Shown here piece after piece: positions 9,901 through 17,947 of a stretch of 41,490 nucleotides of DNA. The notes below the pieces were generated by a model. The model saw only the letters and a list, made by a program, of their open reading frames with translations, did not search any database and was not told where the DNA came from. Positions within the stretch are counted from its first letter, which is position 1; the number at the start of each line of letters is the position of its first letter. This DNA comes from Entamoeba histolytica HM-1:IMSS (lineage: Eukaryota; Evosea; Mastigamoebida; Endamoebidae), in contig NW_001915005.1 in the NCBI RefSeq assembly GCF_000208925.1, forward strand, positions 1-41,490. Direction: 5' to 3'. The position numbers and the translations under genes are program-made.

Positions 9901-10167
9901 TCATTTAAGACTATCAATGTTGATACTAATGATGACCTTGAAGTGTTATGTAATGAAAATAATGGGGAAATTGTTTTATCTGACGAAGATGACGTTAATG
10001 AAATTTCTTTTGATGATGAAGATGACGTTAATGAAATTTCTTTTGATGATGAAGATGACGTTAATGAAATTTCTTTTGATGATGAAGATGAAACGTCTCA
10101 CACCAATAATAAAATAAGTGAAACAACTCAACCACATAATGAAGGAGAAATTGAAATTGATTTTTAA
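6979..10167 (+). CDS. SKI2: Ski2-type DExH-box RNA helicase, 1062 aa
   Basis: An ATP-dependent 3'-5' RNA helicase that in other eukaryotes feeds mRNA to the cytoplasmic exosome as part of the Ski complex. Visible motifs: FELDTFQKQAI Q-motif-like region about 77-87, Walker A AHTSAGKT at 100-107, motif Ia TSPIKALSNQK at 128-137, DEVH at 192-195, SAT at 223-225, and motif VI QMAGRAGRRG at 458-467. Residues about 590-770 correspond to the insertion (arch) domain and 800-1000 to the helical DSHCT domain. The ELDTFQKQAI and RPVPLEHY stretches favour Ski2 over nuclear Mtr4. Unusual is the acidic tail (about 990-1062) with three identical 11-residue repeats. It converges on glutamine synthetase, with 43 bases between stops. 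Confidence 0.9.
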   Translation: MSENICLTLKERNKLKNALQNKVVKGEQITGKEQTEIEKYIEKLQQNKGEYKYAFEETSDMKNFNESVPDMKRKYDFELDTFQKQAIYHMELGEHVFVIAHTSAGKTATAEYAISIAKSKGMKAIYTSPIKALSNQKYYDFRKIFGKVGIMTGDVVIQGEDDLVTIMTTEILRSKLYQDSKFIEQVDWVIFDEVHYVNDEERGVVWEEVIMSLPKHVKMLMLSATVENAINFAEWIGRTKDQRVCLVKTLYRPVPLEHYVFCKKKEELPSKLILFKKGENTFLLNNYTEAYQRIVPKFSKNRRVKDQLHGVNSIEELINYLEHDTKLPAVFFIFSRKLVMDYAKKLAKATKFDTNPYKINSLFKEMTEGLVETEKNLPQISEVKTLLMRGIGVHHAGLIPFLKEIVEVLFSQGDIKVLFATETFAMGVNMPAKSVIFPSVEKFDGKENRFLLPGEYTQMAGRAGRRGKDAAGNVIIFPNQVLPSPKQMQEISCGAPAKMISQFYITYWMMLNWVCFGGDSLTQQMMKSYSKIDLFEMAQRNNLAEEARKLLQHTTTICENPECDHDALNLIKKEVKDIKKEITREIIEAKFKGGNNFNINGRVIKFRAGNEKRYFGVIIEPLDNGSMVYYFDEKKGINEFILFSDMIAIYQKQFKAKGGNNYSEAILEIENNQRQALYDRLVGFKKNRGKEPFFQPYQSEKKRPKEYSSLIQQYNENIKIMKAMPAYSCVAYKYGEKEDKAQRQLEKMIDEITGKYKMNKERVDRELNLRLEVLKHFNFVDEHNLLTLKGKVAKEMVSSDGMILTNMMFDGVLNRLEIHEMAAIFSVFVFEPSNESQEELIDHFSYQTKSLMSLVDQYAMEIVDYEDSLNLEYNIEKYVKLNFGLMEGVALWALRKPFNEVIDSSATTEGLIVRCVLRMEQVCEEVIKAAQIIGNEELLNKTTQLLGLLKRDIINVKSLYLRDTAVVEGKTHVESFKTINVDTNDDLEVLCNENNGEIVLSDEDDVNEISFDDEDDVNEISFDDEDDVNEISFDDEDETSHTNNKISETTQPHNEGEIEIDF
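9985..10083 (+). repeat. Three identical 33-bp tandem repeats in the Ski2-like coding region
   Basis: Each unit encodes EDDVNEISFDD; the three copies appear identical at DNA level, synonymous sites included. This points to recent duplication or ongoing homogenisation. The repeat keeps frame and extends the acidic C-terminal tail. Confidence 0.9.
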
Positions 10168-10210
10168 TTACTAAAAAATTAAACAATAATTGATTGTTGT
10201 TGAGAATAAT

Positions 10211-11025
10211 TTAACAATGAGTATTCCATAAAGTTTCATATGATGGATAAGGCCATTCTTTCTGTGGAATTAGACCTTCAAGTTTATCAATATAAACACG
10301 TACTTCATTAATAATATTCATTGCTTCATTTGCCTCGATGACACAAGATGAGTTTATGATTTTATCTCTTTTTTCTTTAAGTAGTTCAATAGAAGATATC
10401 ATTTTATTAAACCATTCCAACATATTTTCAACTCTCTTATTAATAATTGATAAACCAATAATTTGAGTCTGTTTTTTTTCTTTAGCTAATACATCCATAA
10501 CAATAGGAATAATTTCACGTTCAACCATGTCTAATAATTGGTTGATATCAATTAATGATGTTGTTACATATGCCTCTCCTAATATACTGACTCTTGCATT
10601 AACCTCTTCTTCACTTAGTACAGTAGTGTTTTTAAACATTTCTTTACTTCTAGATAATGCATCTAATGCCATGTCCATAGTTTTTATTTCTTTAATTCCA
10701 TTAATTTCCATTGTTTTTCTATATTTATTGTCATAACAATCTTCATTATAAACAATTTTTTTGTGAAGAAGTATTGTTTCTTTGATAACTTCATCAACTG
10801 CATTCTTTTCACTTTTTCCATCATGAATCTTTTTTTCAATTTGATTTACCATTTGTTCAATAGATTCTGCAACAACCGTGTTTAATACAGTAATAGGCCA
10901 AGCTGCATTTTGTTCAGAACCAACAGCTCTAAACTCGAATCTATTTCCAATAAATGCAAATGGAGAAGTTCTGTTTCTATCACTTTGGTCTCTTGCTATT
11001 TTCGGAAGCATTTCAAGATGAAAAT
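10211..11025 (-). CDS. glnN: Glutamine synthetase type III, C-terminal part (interrupted by assembly gap)
   Basis: This enzyme makes glutamine from glutamate, ammonia and ATP. The visible 271 residues carry a GSIII hallmark at the start (DRNRTSPFAFIGNRFEFRAVGS), which includes the catalytic-domain Arg/Glu-rich motif, then VLNTVVAESI and the long helical C-terminal domain characteristic of type III, ending EWPYPSYETLWNTHC. The frame stays open into the Ns (codons 11012-11025 read F-H-L-E before the first Met), so the Met at 11011 is not the start. GSIII proteins are usually around 700 residues, so over 400 N-terminal residues are missing; none is recognisable beyond the gap, so the real gap must exceed roughly 1.3 kb whatever the 100 Ns say. 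GSIII is mainly bacterial but is also known from protists. Confidence 0.9.
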
Positions 11026-11125
11026 NNNNNNNNNNNNNNNNNNNNNNNNNNNNNNNNNNNNNNNNNNNNNNNNNNNNNNNNNNNNNNNNNNNNNNNNNNN
11101 NNNNNNNNNNNNNNNNNNNNNNNNN
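11026..11125. other. Assembly gap (100 N)
   Basis: Exactly 100 Ns, the usual placeholder for a gap of unknown size. It cuts the glutamine synthetase gene. Confidence 0.98.
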
Positions 11126-12140
11126 AATTACAATCTTGCATTGTAAATATAAAAATAATTAATGTATTGGTAAATAAACAGTTTTGTGCTATAAATGATG
11201 ATAATCTAAAGAGGGAATAAAATAAATTAGCATTCAATCTAAATTTATTTAGAGAGAAAGTGTGAGAAGTGTCAGAACATAAAAAGTATTGTGGATTGTT
11301 TAAATAACAAAATGAATGAACAATTATCATATAACGTATGGAAATTTAAAATAAATTTCAAATAATAAAACACTAATCATAATGATTTAGAAATACCAAA
11401 AATAACTATAAAATATTCTTCATTAGATTCTGTTGTAATTTTAGATTAAAAATAGTCTGGTAAAAATAATATAATATTTCACAACTTAGCATTTCTATAT
11501 CATCATTAATAGTATAATACATTGAATAGAATCGAAGAGCAAATTAATATATTATCACTTCTTTTTTATTATTATCATACTTAAATACAATCTTTATATG
11601 TGATTTTTTGTATAATTCTCATTGAATGTTAATAAAAAATCAATTTTAAATATTCCTATTTTTATTCTCTTGTCATTTCTTATAGAGGTTATAATAAAAA
11701 TAAAACTCATAACTTGTAAAGACTACAAAAATTAACGATAGAATATAATATTCTTTTTTTAGAAAAGAACAAAACAAAATAAATTGGTAATAATAAATTT
11801 TAAGAAAATACCAAATGATAACATATTTTCTTTGAACATATAACATAGTTATATCATTCATTTATGAATGTAAAATGTCACATTTGAAACAGAGTATTTC
11901 TTTTTTAAACTAGAAAAATATGAATAAGAATAAATACTAATGGGAACAATTTTTTTTAAAATGAATTAAAATATAAAAATACTAAAACCAATCAAATAAC
12001 TCAATGCTTTGAAATAAGTAAGTAATAGAAGAAAATAAAATATGTCTTTATCAAGAATGATACTCTCATTTATTTCAAAGGATTTCACTCTTCTTTTTTT
12101 TGTTAGAACAACGTTGAAGATTAAAACATAAAAAATTAAA
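11126..12140. other. AT-rich non-coding region after the gap
   Basis: I see no supported gene. Short open frames here have low-complexity Phe/Ile/Tyr content and no promoter motif. The missing glutamine synthetase N-terminus is not found in any frame. Confidence 0.6.
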
Positions 12141-12482
12141 TTAATTACAACTTGGTAATGAAGATGGTGTTGATATTCTTATATCTTCTCCATATCGGTT
12201 TAATAATTTTTTAACAACTTCTCCAAAAGATTTATATCCTTTTTCTTCTTGAATAGCTTTAAGTTCTTTAAAGACTTGATGTGATACTCTGATTTTTGGA
12301 TATCGTTGTTCTGGTTTGAGTTCTTTCAATTTTTGTGTTTCTCTTTTTCTTTCATTAAGTAGTTTTTCTTGTTCATCAATACAATTAAAGAATTGTTTAG
12401 TTATATGTTTATCATTTGTGTATGTTGGATGTACATAATATGTTGGATAGTCAACAAATGGATGGTGTGGTAATGAATGCAT
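12141..12482 (-). CDS. Small ribbon-helix-helix-like protein, 113 aa
   Basis: Residues about 62-97 (PKIRVSHQVFKELKAIQEEKGYKSFGEVVKKLLNRYG, described here by its parts) fit the ribbon-helix-helix pattern of Arc/MetJ/CopG and VapB-type DNA-binding proteins: a short beta strand KIRVS, helix VFKELKAIQEEKG, then a SFGEVVKKLLNRY helix with the typical S-F-x-E-V start. Residues 1-30 are His/Pro/Tyr-rich and 36-60 a charged helix. RHH proteins bind DNA as dimers through the paired strands and are overwhelmingly prokaryotic. The start is supported by a TATA-like CTTATTTAAAC 37-47 bases upstream. It is divergent from the formin gene. The family call is by pattern only; a chance helix-rich fold is the alternative. 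Confidence 0.6.
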   Translation of the reverse strand: MHSLPHHPFVDYPTYYVHPTYTNDKHITKQFFNCIDEQEKLLNERKRETQKLKELKPEQRYPKIRVSHQVFKELKAIQEEKGYKSFGEVVKKLLNRYGEDIRISTPSSLPSCN

Positions 12483-12518
12483 AATTGTTTTAGACTATTT
12501 CTCATAGTTTATTTTTTT

Positions 12519-12529
12519 GTTTAAATAAG
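12519..12529 (-). promoter_or_regulatory. TATA-like element of the RHH-like gene
   Basis: On the minus strand the bases read CTTATTTAAAC, close to the Entamoeba GTATTTAAA(G/C) TATA consensus, about 40 bases before the ATG at 12482. Confidence 0.5.
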
Positions 12530-13070
12530 GATTATCAAGTAAATTTCCAGCTACTAAATGTGGCAAATTATTTTTAAATTACTATTTGTTAAAAATAAAA
12601 GATAACCCAAAAATAACACATGACTTCTAAAACTTTGATTTGAACTTCCGAAAATGGTTAAAAGAGACAAAAAGAAATTTTCCCTCTGGTCCACTCTTTG
12701 TTATTCTATAATTCCAATACTTCCATTTTCATTTATTTTTTTATTTGGCTGTCTGTTCATATAAACAAAAATAGAATATATCTTAAATAACACTATACGT
12801 TCATTCTTTTTATATTTTTACTTTAAAATTAAATGAAATTACTCATTATGAAAGAAAAAAGTGAATAAAGAATTAGACTGGATTGTGTTATTATTAAAAA
12901 TAGAATAAAAATTGATATAAAGAATAAAATATTAAAACCCATTATTTAAAAAATTTTTTGTTATTCAAAAGGATTAAATCTAATAGAAAAGTATAATATT
13001 AGAATATTTTGTTTCAATAAGAATTATCTAGTAAACTCAAAAAAATAGTAAAATTAGACATAAGAAGGTA

Positions 13071-13076
13071 GAACTT
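13071..13076 (+). promoter_or_regulatory. GAAC element upstream of the formin gene
   Basis: GAACTT followed by A-rich sequence repeats the arrangement seen at 3101 and 29209. It is about 70 bases from the formin ATG, farther than usual, leaving room for a leader that includes the upstream ORF. Confidence 0.5.
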
Positions 13077-13097
13077 AAAAAAATAAATAATTTAAAG

Positions 13098-13145
13098 ATG
13101 AACAAGAAAAAAGATGAAGAAAAAACTAAAAAAAGCAATTATTAA
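13098..13145 (+). CDS. Upstream ORF of 15 codons, overlapping the formin start (TAATG)
   Basis: ATG at 13098 opens a frame encoding MNKKKDEEKTKKSNY; its TAA at 13143-13145 shares one A with the formin ATG at 13145-13147. Such stop-start overlap could couple or limit translation of the main frame. It matters only if transcription starts before 13098, as the GAAC element at 13071 suggests. Unproven. Confidence 0.4.
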   Translation: MNKKKDEEKTKKSNY

Positions 13146-16100
13146 TGGATAAGATTCCACATACCTTTAAAGATTGTACACAACCAGTAGAGAATAAAAA
13201 ATGTGTGTATTGTAATAAAGAAATTAAAAAGAAACAAAAGGCTGTTTATTGTACAGTCTGCAATATTTATTTACATGAAAAGAAGTGCATTGATAAATTC
13301 CGTAAAGAACCAACTTCATGTAAGAGACCAATAAAAGTAGAAGTTGAAATGCCACCTGAAGAAGTTGTTCAACAAAAATTTGCGATTGTTGCTAAAGAAA
13401 TGAAGATTGATAATCCTGAATTGATTACAATCCCGAACCAATGGAAGTTAGTTCAAGAATACGAAAAGAAACAAAAGAAAGATATTAGAATTCAATTAAA
13501 TGCTCAAAAGACAGGTAATTGGAGAAATGCTATTACTGACCCTAAATATCTTGCTGATCTTCTTAAGACAAGAGATGATATGGATTTATTAAATGAGATG
13601 GTTGTTGTTTTTAGATCATCGTCAGTGTCATTTATTAAGACATTTGTTTCAGTTGGAGGTCTTGCCAATTTAATGGCAATTTATAAAAAGAAAATTGAAG
13701 CAGAAAATAGTAATACAGCAATTGATGAAGAAAGAAAATGTTGTGAAGTTCTTAGATATGTTTTTGCTGAAGAAGATGCAACGGTTGCTTTAATTGAGAT
13801 AGATGGTGGTGTTGAGTTATTATTAAAAGGAATGAATTCTAAAAGAATCACACCAGATAATCAATTAGACATTTTGCTAGAAATTACATTAACATCATCT
13901 ATGGTAGAACATCCAAGTCAAGAAGGATTATATCTTGGAGGAGATGTATGTGTAATGAATGCATTTTCCAACTTAGTTTCTGAAGGAGTTGATATGAAAA
14001 AGTTTCTTTCATTTTTCTCATTATTTAGTAAGAGCAAAAGTGAAAAATTTAAACACGCATCTTTAGTTTTAATTAATAATTTAATCGATCAACCTGAATT
14101 AGAACATCGTATGGATGTAAGAAATAGTTTCATTGAAATTGGACTTGTTAATGAATTAGAGAATATGAAAAATACTGAATGGATGAAAATAGATAAAATT
14201 AAAGATTCTATTAATGACTTCTTTGATAGTTGGGAAGAAGATAAAAAGGAAGTAGAGTCTCGTTTTGATGACCTTAAACAAGTTGTTGATTTTGAAAGTA
14301 CTAAATCATTGAATAATTATGTTACTGAACAAATGGACAAATTTGAGTGCAATGATATTTTGACGAATGTTCATAAAGAAATATTATTCTTTGCTAAAGT
14401 AAAAGATGATAATTTGTTATTAATTAAGAAGATTGTAATTCTTACAGGTATTATAAGGCAAATATCTCTTCAAGTCACTAAGAACAATAACGAAAAATCT
14501 AATAAAAAAAAGATTGAGTCTGGAGACAATGAAGAAGAACGAATTAAAATTGATGAAGTCTTTGATAGAATGAAACTTGACTGGGAAAAAGTTACTGTGG
14601 ACCAATCAATTCTTGAAGACCTTAACAAGAAGAAACAAGACTTAAAAAATTCTAAGGAACAGTTACAAATTACTTTAGAAAAAATCAAAACTATCGAAAA
14701 AGAAGTATCGTCAATAGACCAAGAAAACTCTGAGGTTAACAAAGAGTTAAATGACAAGAAAGAAAAGATTCAACAAATTGATACAGAAAGTAAAAAGATC
14801 AATGACGAAATAGAAGAGGTTAAAAAGAAAATAGAACAAACAAAAAAAGAGTTAGCCTCTAAACCTAAGGGTGTTTCTGTCTCTGGCACTTCTTCCTTAG
14901 CTCCACCACCTCCTCCTCCTGGAGCTACTTCAGTTCCTCCACCACCTCCTCCTCCTGGAGCAAGTTCAATTCCTCCACCACCTCCTCCTCCTGGAGCAAG
15001 TTCAGTTCCTCCACCACCTCCTCCTCCTGGAATGCCAGGAATGCCAGGAATGCCACCACCACCACCACCCCCTGGAATGCCCGGTATGCCTCCTCCACCA
15101 CCTCCTCCTGGAATGCCAGGAATGCCTCCACCTCCTCCTGGAATGCCAGGAATGCCTCCACCTCCTCCTGGAATGCCAGGAATGCCAGGAATGCCTCCAC
15201 CTCCTCCTGGAATGCCAGGAATGCCTCCACCTCCTCCTGGAATGCCCGGTATGCCTCCTCCACCTCCTGGTGGGTTTGGATTTAGACCAGCTGCACCAGT
15301 TATCAACGGATTAGTTGATACTCTCCCAAAACCAAAATCCAAAGTAAAGAATTTCATGTGGCAAAAGATGAATGATAAGAACTTAAGTGGAACATTATTT
15401 ACTAAGTTAGACACATTAGATAAAACAAAGCAAAAATTAGACCTATCATTAATTGAAGCGGCATTCAAAGTTCCTGAAAAAGTTAAACCAGTAGCAGATG
15501 CAGCCCCAAAAGAAACTAAAAAACAAGGACCTATTTGTATTCTTGATGCCAAGAATAATCAAACCTTTACAATTTTGCTTAAAGGGTTTAAGAATAAAAC
15601 ACCAGAAGAGGTTTGTGCAGCCATTAATAGTGTAGATCAAACAGTGTTTGAAGAAACTTCAACAATAAAAACTATGTTAAAAGCTCTTGAAGATGCTAAA
15701 GAAGAAATTGGACAAGTTGAAGAACATATTAAAGAAAAAGGAACAGATAATTTAGGAAGTGCAGAGATGTTTGTCCATGCATTAAATGGAGTAAGTAACA
15801 TCACCCTTAAATTAAATTCGTTCCAATCAAAAATGGAGCTTCCAGTTAAATTAGAAGAAGTTGGACCAAATATTAAACATGTTATAAAAGCTTCAAATCA
15901 ATTACTTGATAGTAAGAAATTTATTCATTTGATGGAAGTTATTTTATTAATGGGTAATTTCCTTAATTCAGGAACAGCAAAAGGTAATGTTGCAGGATTT
16001 AAGTTTGAAACTCTTAACAAGACTCTTGATACAAAAACTGGTGATAATAAAAGAACACTTCTTCATATTATTCAGGAATATGCTGCTGAAAAGTTAAAAG

Positions 16101-16696
16101 AAGAAGTAGATGGATGGCAAAATGAAGTTACGGAAATTCCATTAGCAGCAAAAGTTCCTGGTGCTCAATTTGAAAGTGATATCAAATCATTAGAAAAAAT
16201 GTATAATGACATTCAAACGGCTGTAGGAAAAATCCCTGAGGATGGTTCAAAATTCCATCCAATTATGAAAAAATTCCTTGAAGAAACACGAGGTAAACTA
16301 GATGCAGTTGCTAAGGACTTTGCTGAAATGAATGAAATATATAAAAAAGCAATTCAATATATGGCACTTGATATTGCTAAACCACCACCCCCTGAAGAAT
16401 TCTTTACTACTTTATCTACTTTTATCTCCAATTGGAACCGTGTTACAGAAGAAAATAAAAAACTTCAGGCACAAAGAGAAAAAGAAGCTAAAAAGGCTGA
16501 AGCTGCTGCTGCTAAAAAGGCTGGTAAAAAGAAGACTTCATTAGCACCTATTCCAGGAGAAGAAGGGAATATGGTTAAAGGACGTAGACAAAACCCATTA
16601 GCAATGGAAGCAGCTGCTAATGTTGGTGGGTTAAAGAAAACTGGCTTTACTTTTAAGAAGAAAACAACAAAAGTTTTAAAGACAATGGATATTTAA
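13145..16696 (+). CDS. Diaphanous-type formin with N-terminal C1-like zinc finger, 1183 aa
   Basis: Formins nucleate and elongate unbranched actin filaments under Rho control. Residues 6-59 form a C1/PHD-like zinc finger (H6, C20, C23, C36, C39, H44, C48, C59). Residues about 75-400 look like the GBD/FH3 armadillo region (SVSFIKTFVSVGGLANLMAIY). About 485-580 is coiled coil. FH1 (about 585-715) has repeated runs of five to eight prolines separated by GMPGMP or GAS, the binding sites for profilin-actin. FH2 (about 730-1130) starts at VKNFMWQKM and has the hallmark LLMGNFLNSGTAKGN near 936. The basic tail (GRRQNPL) could serve as an autoinhibitory (DAD-like) end. The zinc finger suggests membrane or lipid recruitment, though its spacing is not canonical. 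Confidence 0.93.
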   Translation: MDKIPHTFKDCTQPVENKKCVYCNKEIKKKQKAVYCTVCNIYLHEKKCIDKFRKEPTSCKRPIKVEVEMPPEEVVQQKFAIVAKEMKIDNPELITIPNQWKLVQEYEKKQKKDIRIQLNAQKTGNWRNAITDPKYLADLLKTRDDMDLLNEMVVVFRSSSVSFIKTFVSVGGLANLMAIYKKKIEAENSNTAIDEERKCCEVLRYVFAEEDATVALIEIDGGVELLLKGMNSKRITPDNQLDILLEITLTSSMVEHPSQEGLYLGGDVCVMNAFSNLVSEGVDMKKFLSFFSLFSKSKSEKFKHASLVLINNLIDQPELEHRMDVRNSFIEIGLVNELENMKNTEWMKIDKIKDSINDFFDSWEEDKKEVESRFDDLKQVVDFESTKSLNNYVTEQMDKFECNDILTNVHKEILFFAKVKDDNLLLIKKIVILTGIIRQISLQVTKNNNEKSNKKKIESGDNEEERIKIDEVFDRMKLDWEKVTVDQSILEDLNKKKQDLKNSKEQLQITLEKIKTIEKEVSSIDQENSEVNKELNDKKEKIQQIDTESKKINDEIEEVKKKIEQTKKELASKPKGVSVSGTSSLAPPPPPPGATSVPPPPPPPGASSIPPPPPPPGASSVPPPPPPPGMPGMPGMPPPPPPPGMPGMPPPPPPPGMPGMPPPPPGMPGMPPPPPGMPGMPGMPPPPPGMPGMPPPPPGMPGMPPPPPGGFGFRPAAPVINGLVDTLPKPKSKVKNFMWQKMNDKNLSGTLFTKLDTLDKTKQKLDLSLIEAAFKVPEKVKPVADAAPKETKKQGPICILDAKNNQTFTILLKGFKNKTPEEVCAAINSVDQTVFEETSTIKTMLKALEDAKEEIGQVEEHIKEKGTDNLGSAEMFVHALNGVSNITLKLNSFQSKMELPVKLEEVGPNIKHVIKASNQLLDSKKFIHLMEVILLMGNFLNSGTAKGNVAGFKFETLNKTLDTKTGDNKRTLLHIIQEYAAEKLKEEVDGWQNEVTEIPLAAKVPGAQFESDIKSLEKMYNDIQTAVGKIPEDGSKFHPIMKKFLEETRGKLDAVAKDFAEMNEIYKKAIQYMALDIAKPPPPEEFFTTLSTFISNWNRVTEENKKLQAQREKEAKKAEAAAAKKAGKKKTSLAPIPGEEGNMVKGRRQNPLAMEAAANVGGLKKTGFTFKKKTTKVLKTMDI
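14903..15275 (+). repeat. Proline-coding repeats of the formin FH1 region
   Basis: Repeated CCTCCTCCTGGA and AATGCCAGGAATGCC blocks encode PPPPPPGA and PPPPPGMPGMP units. The repeats are unusually GC-rich for this genome and likely to vary in number between isolates. Confidence 0.85.
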
Positions 16697-16774
16697 AGGA
16701 AATAACTTACTTTTCGTTTTAATATTTTATTTAGTATTTTATTAAATATTAACCATAAAAATAATTAACAAAAG

Positions 16775-17185
16775 TTAATCAATTCCCAATCTTACATTTC
16801 TTTTCTTTTGTGAATGCTTTTTGGCTTTTGCTTCTTTTTGAAGCATTGCTTCAATTACTTTTTTTGGAACACCATCCCGCCGTAATTGTTTAATTCGTTT
16901 AGCTGAGGTTTTGTATTGATTTGTTTCTTTTCCTTGCTGGACTTGACGTGCACTTAGTACTTTTTTCCCATTAAATCGAGATCCAGTAGCAAGTACGCTT
17001 GTAATTTTACTTACTTTATTTTTAAAACGAGCAGCAGGAACTGAAGAGTTTGTGATTTTTATGAATGACTTCTTTGGTTTTGATTCATTTTTCTTTTTGT
17101 TCTCTTTTGTTTTGTTTAAAGGGTGTTTTCTTTCTTTGTTTCCTGTTCTTTTTCCCTTTCTTTTCTTGTTGTTGTCCTTTCCCAT
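16775..17185 (-). CDS. Small Lys-rich, probably nucleolar protein, 136 aa
   Basis: The first 40 residues are almost entirely Lys, Arg, Asn and Gly (MGKDNNKKRKGKRTGNKERK), a typical nuclear/nucleolar localisation stretch. The C-terminal half contains a helical segment (TSAKRIKQLRRDGVPKKVIEAMLQKEAKAKK) and ends with another basic patch. Composition resembles small ribosome-biogenesis factors, but I cannot assign a family. It is convergent with the formin gene (78 bases between stops). Its coding status is supported by length, an ATG start and the biased composition, which differs from the AT-driven false frames nearby. Confidence 0.65.
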   Translation of the reverse strand: MGKDNNKKRKGKRTGNKERKHPLNKTKENKKKNESKPKKSFIKITNSSVPAARFKNKVSKITSVLATGSRFNGKKVLSARQVQQGKETNQYKTSAKRIKQLRRDGVPKKVIEAMLQKEAKAKKHSQKKRNVRLGID

Positions 17186-17947
17186 CCTCTCTTAATTACA
17201 ATCTATTTTATTTCAAGGTTTTGTTGTTTTTAGTTTTTTTAATAGTTTTTAAATAATATTATTTTATGAAAAAATCACAAAATTTTTGCTGGGTTTGTTT
17301 TAGTTATAAAAGAATATTAAACACATTATACCAAATGTTTGATAATAACTTGTTTGCTGACCAGATTTTATTATATATTTTGGAGGTAAAAAAAATAACA
17401 AATGAAACAAATAAACCATGAATTTAATTCAAGTTGTGATTTTTTTATGTATAAGAAGTAAATTTTATATAGTCAAAACGATGTGTTAATATGTTTATAG
17501 ATATCATAAGTATATTATTCATAATCAAACACAATAATAAAATAAATTAATTTTTGATTAAATTTATTAGACAATTATGAAAGAATTTATTTTGTCTTTC
17601 TTTTATTATAGAATTATTAATAATTGTATTAAGACAAACAACTTAATTTAATGTTGTTAACTGTGTTTTTAATAAAAAAATTTTGTACAAATAATACAAA
17701 CATTGTTTTGCAAACAATATAAATTCTTCGATTTAACAATAATAAAAGTACATGTCTTCAAAAGAGGTTATGATAAAAGACAGACAATAGTGTTAAGTTA
17801 CAAATATGAATTATTAAGAACAAGATTTAAACTAAACTCTTTTTGTTTTTTTATTCTTATAAATTCCTTTATGTTAGTTTTAGGCTAAAAAGATTGTATC
17901 TTGTCTTTTTTGATGACTTTTAATTGAAGTTTATTGGGAAAAACAGT
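17186..17947. other. Intergenic region, nothing recognised
   Basis: About 760 bases between the divergent Lys-rich gene and Spo11. A 61-codon open frame at 17703-17888 has no family resemblance or promoter motif and is not called. Confidence 0.55.

Larger units (their letters stand above)
12483..13144. other. Divergent intergenic region between the RHH-like and formin genes
   Basis: About 660 bases without a gene of normal size. It contains the TATA-like motif of the RHH gene at its left edge, and a GAAC element plus a 15-codon upstream ORF for the formin at its right edge. Confidence 0.6.

Noticed and set aside
6979..10167. Mtr4 (nuclear exosome helicase)
   Set aside because: The ELDTFQKQAI and RPVPLEHY contexts fit Ski2 better; a tree would settle it.
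14770..15552. Antisense frames with Gly-rich or Glu/Val-rich repeats
   Set aside because: They are shadows of the proline-coding FH1 repeat of the formin.
17703..17888. 61-codon open frame before Spo11
   Set aside because: Low complexity, no recognisable domain and no core promoter; length expected by chance in this DNA.
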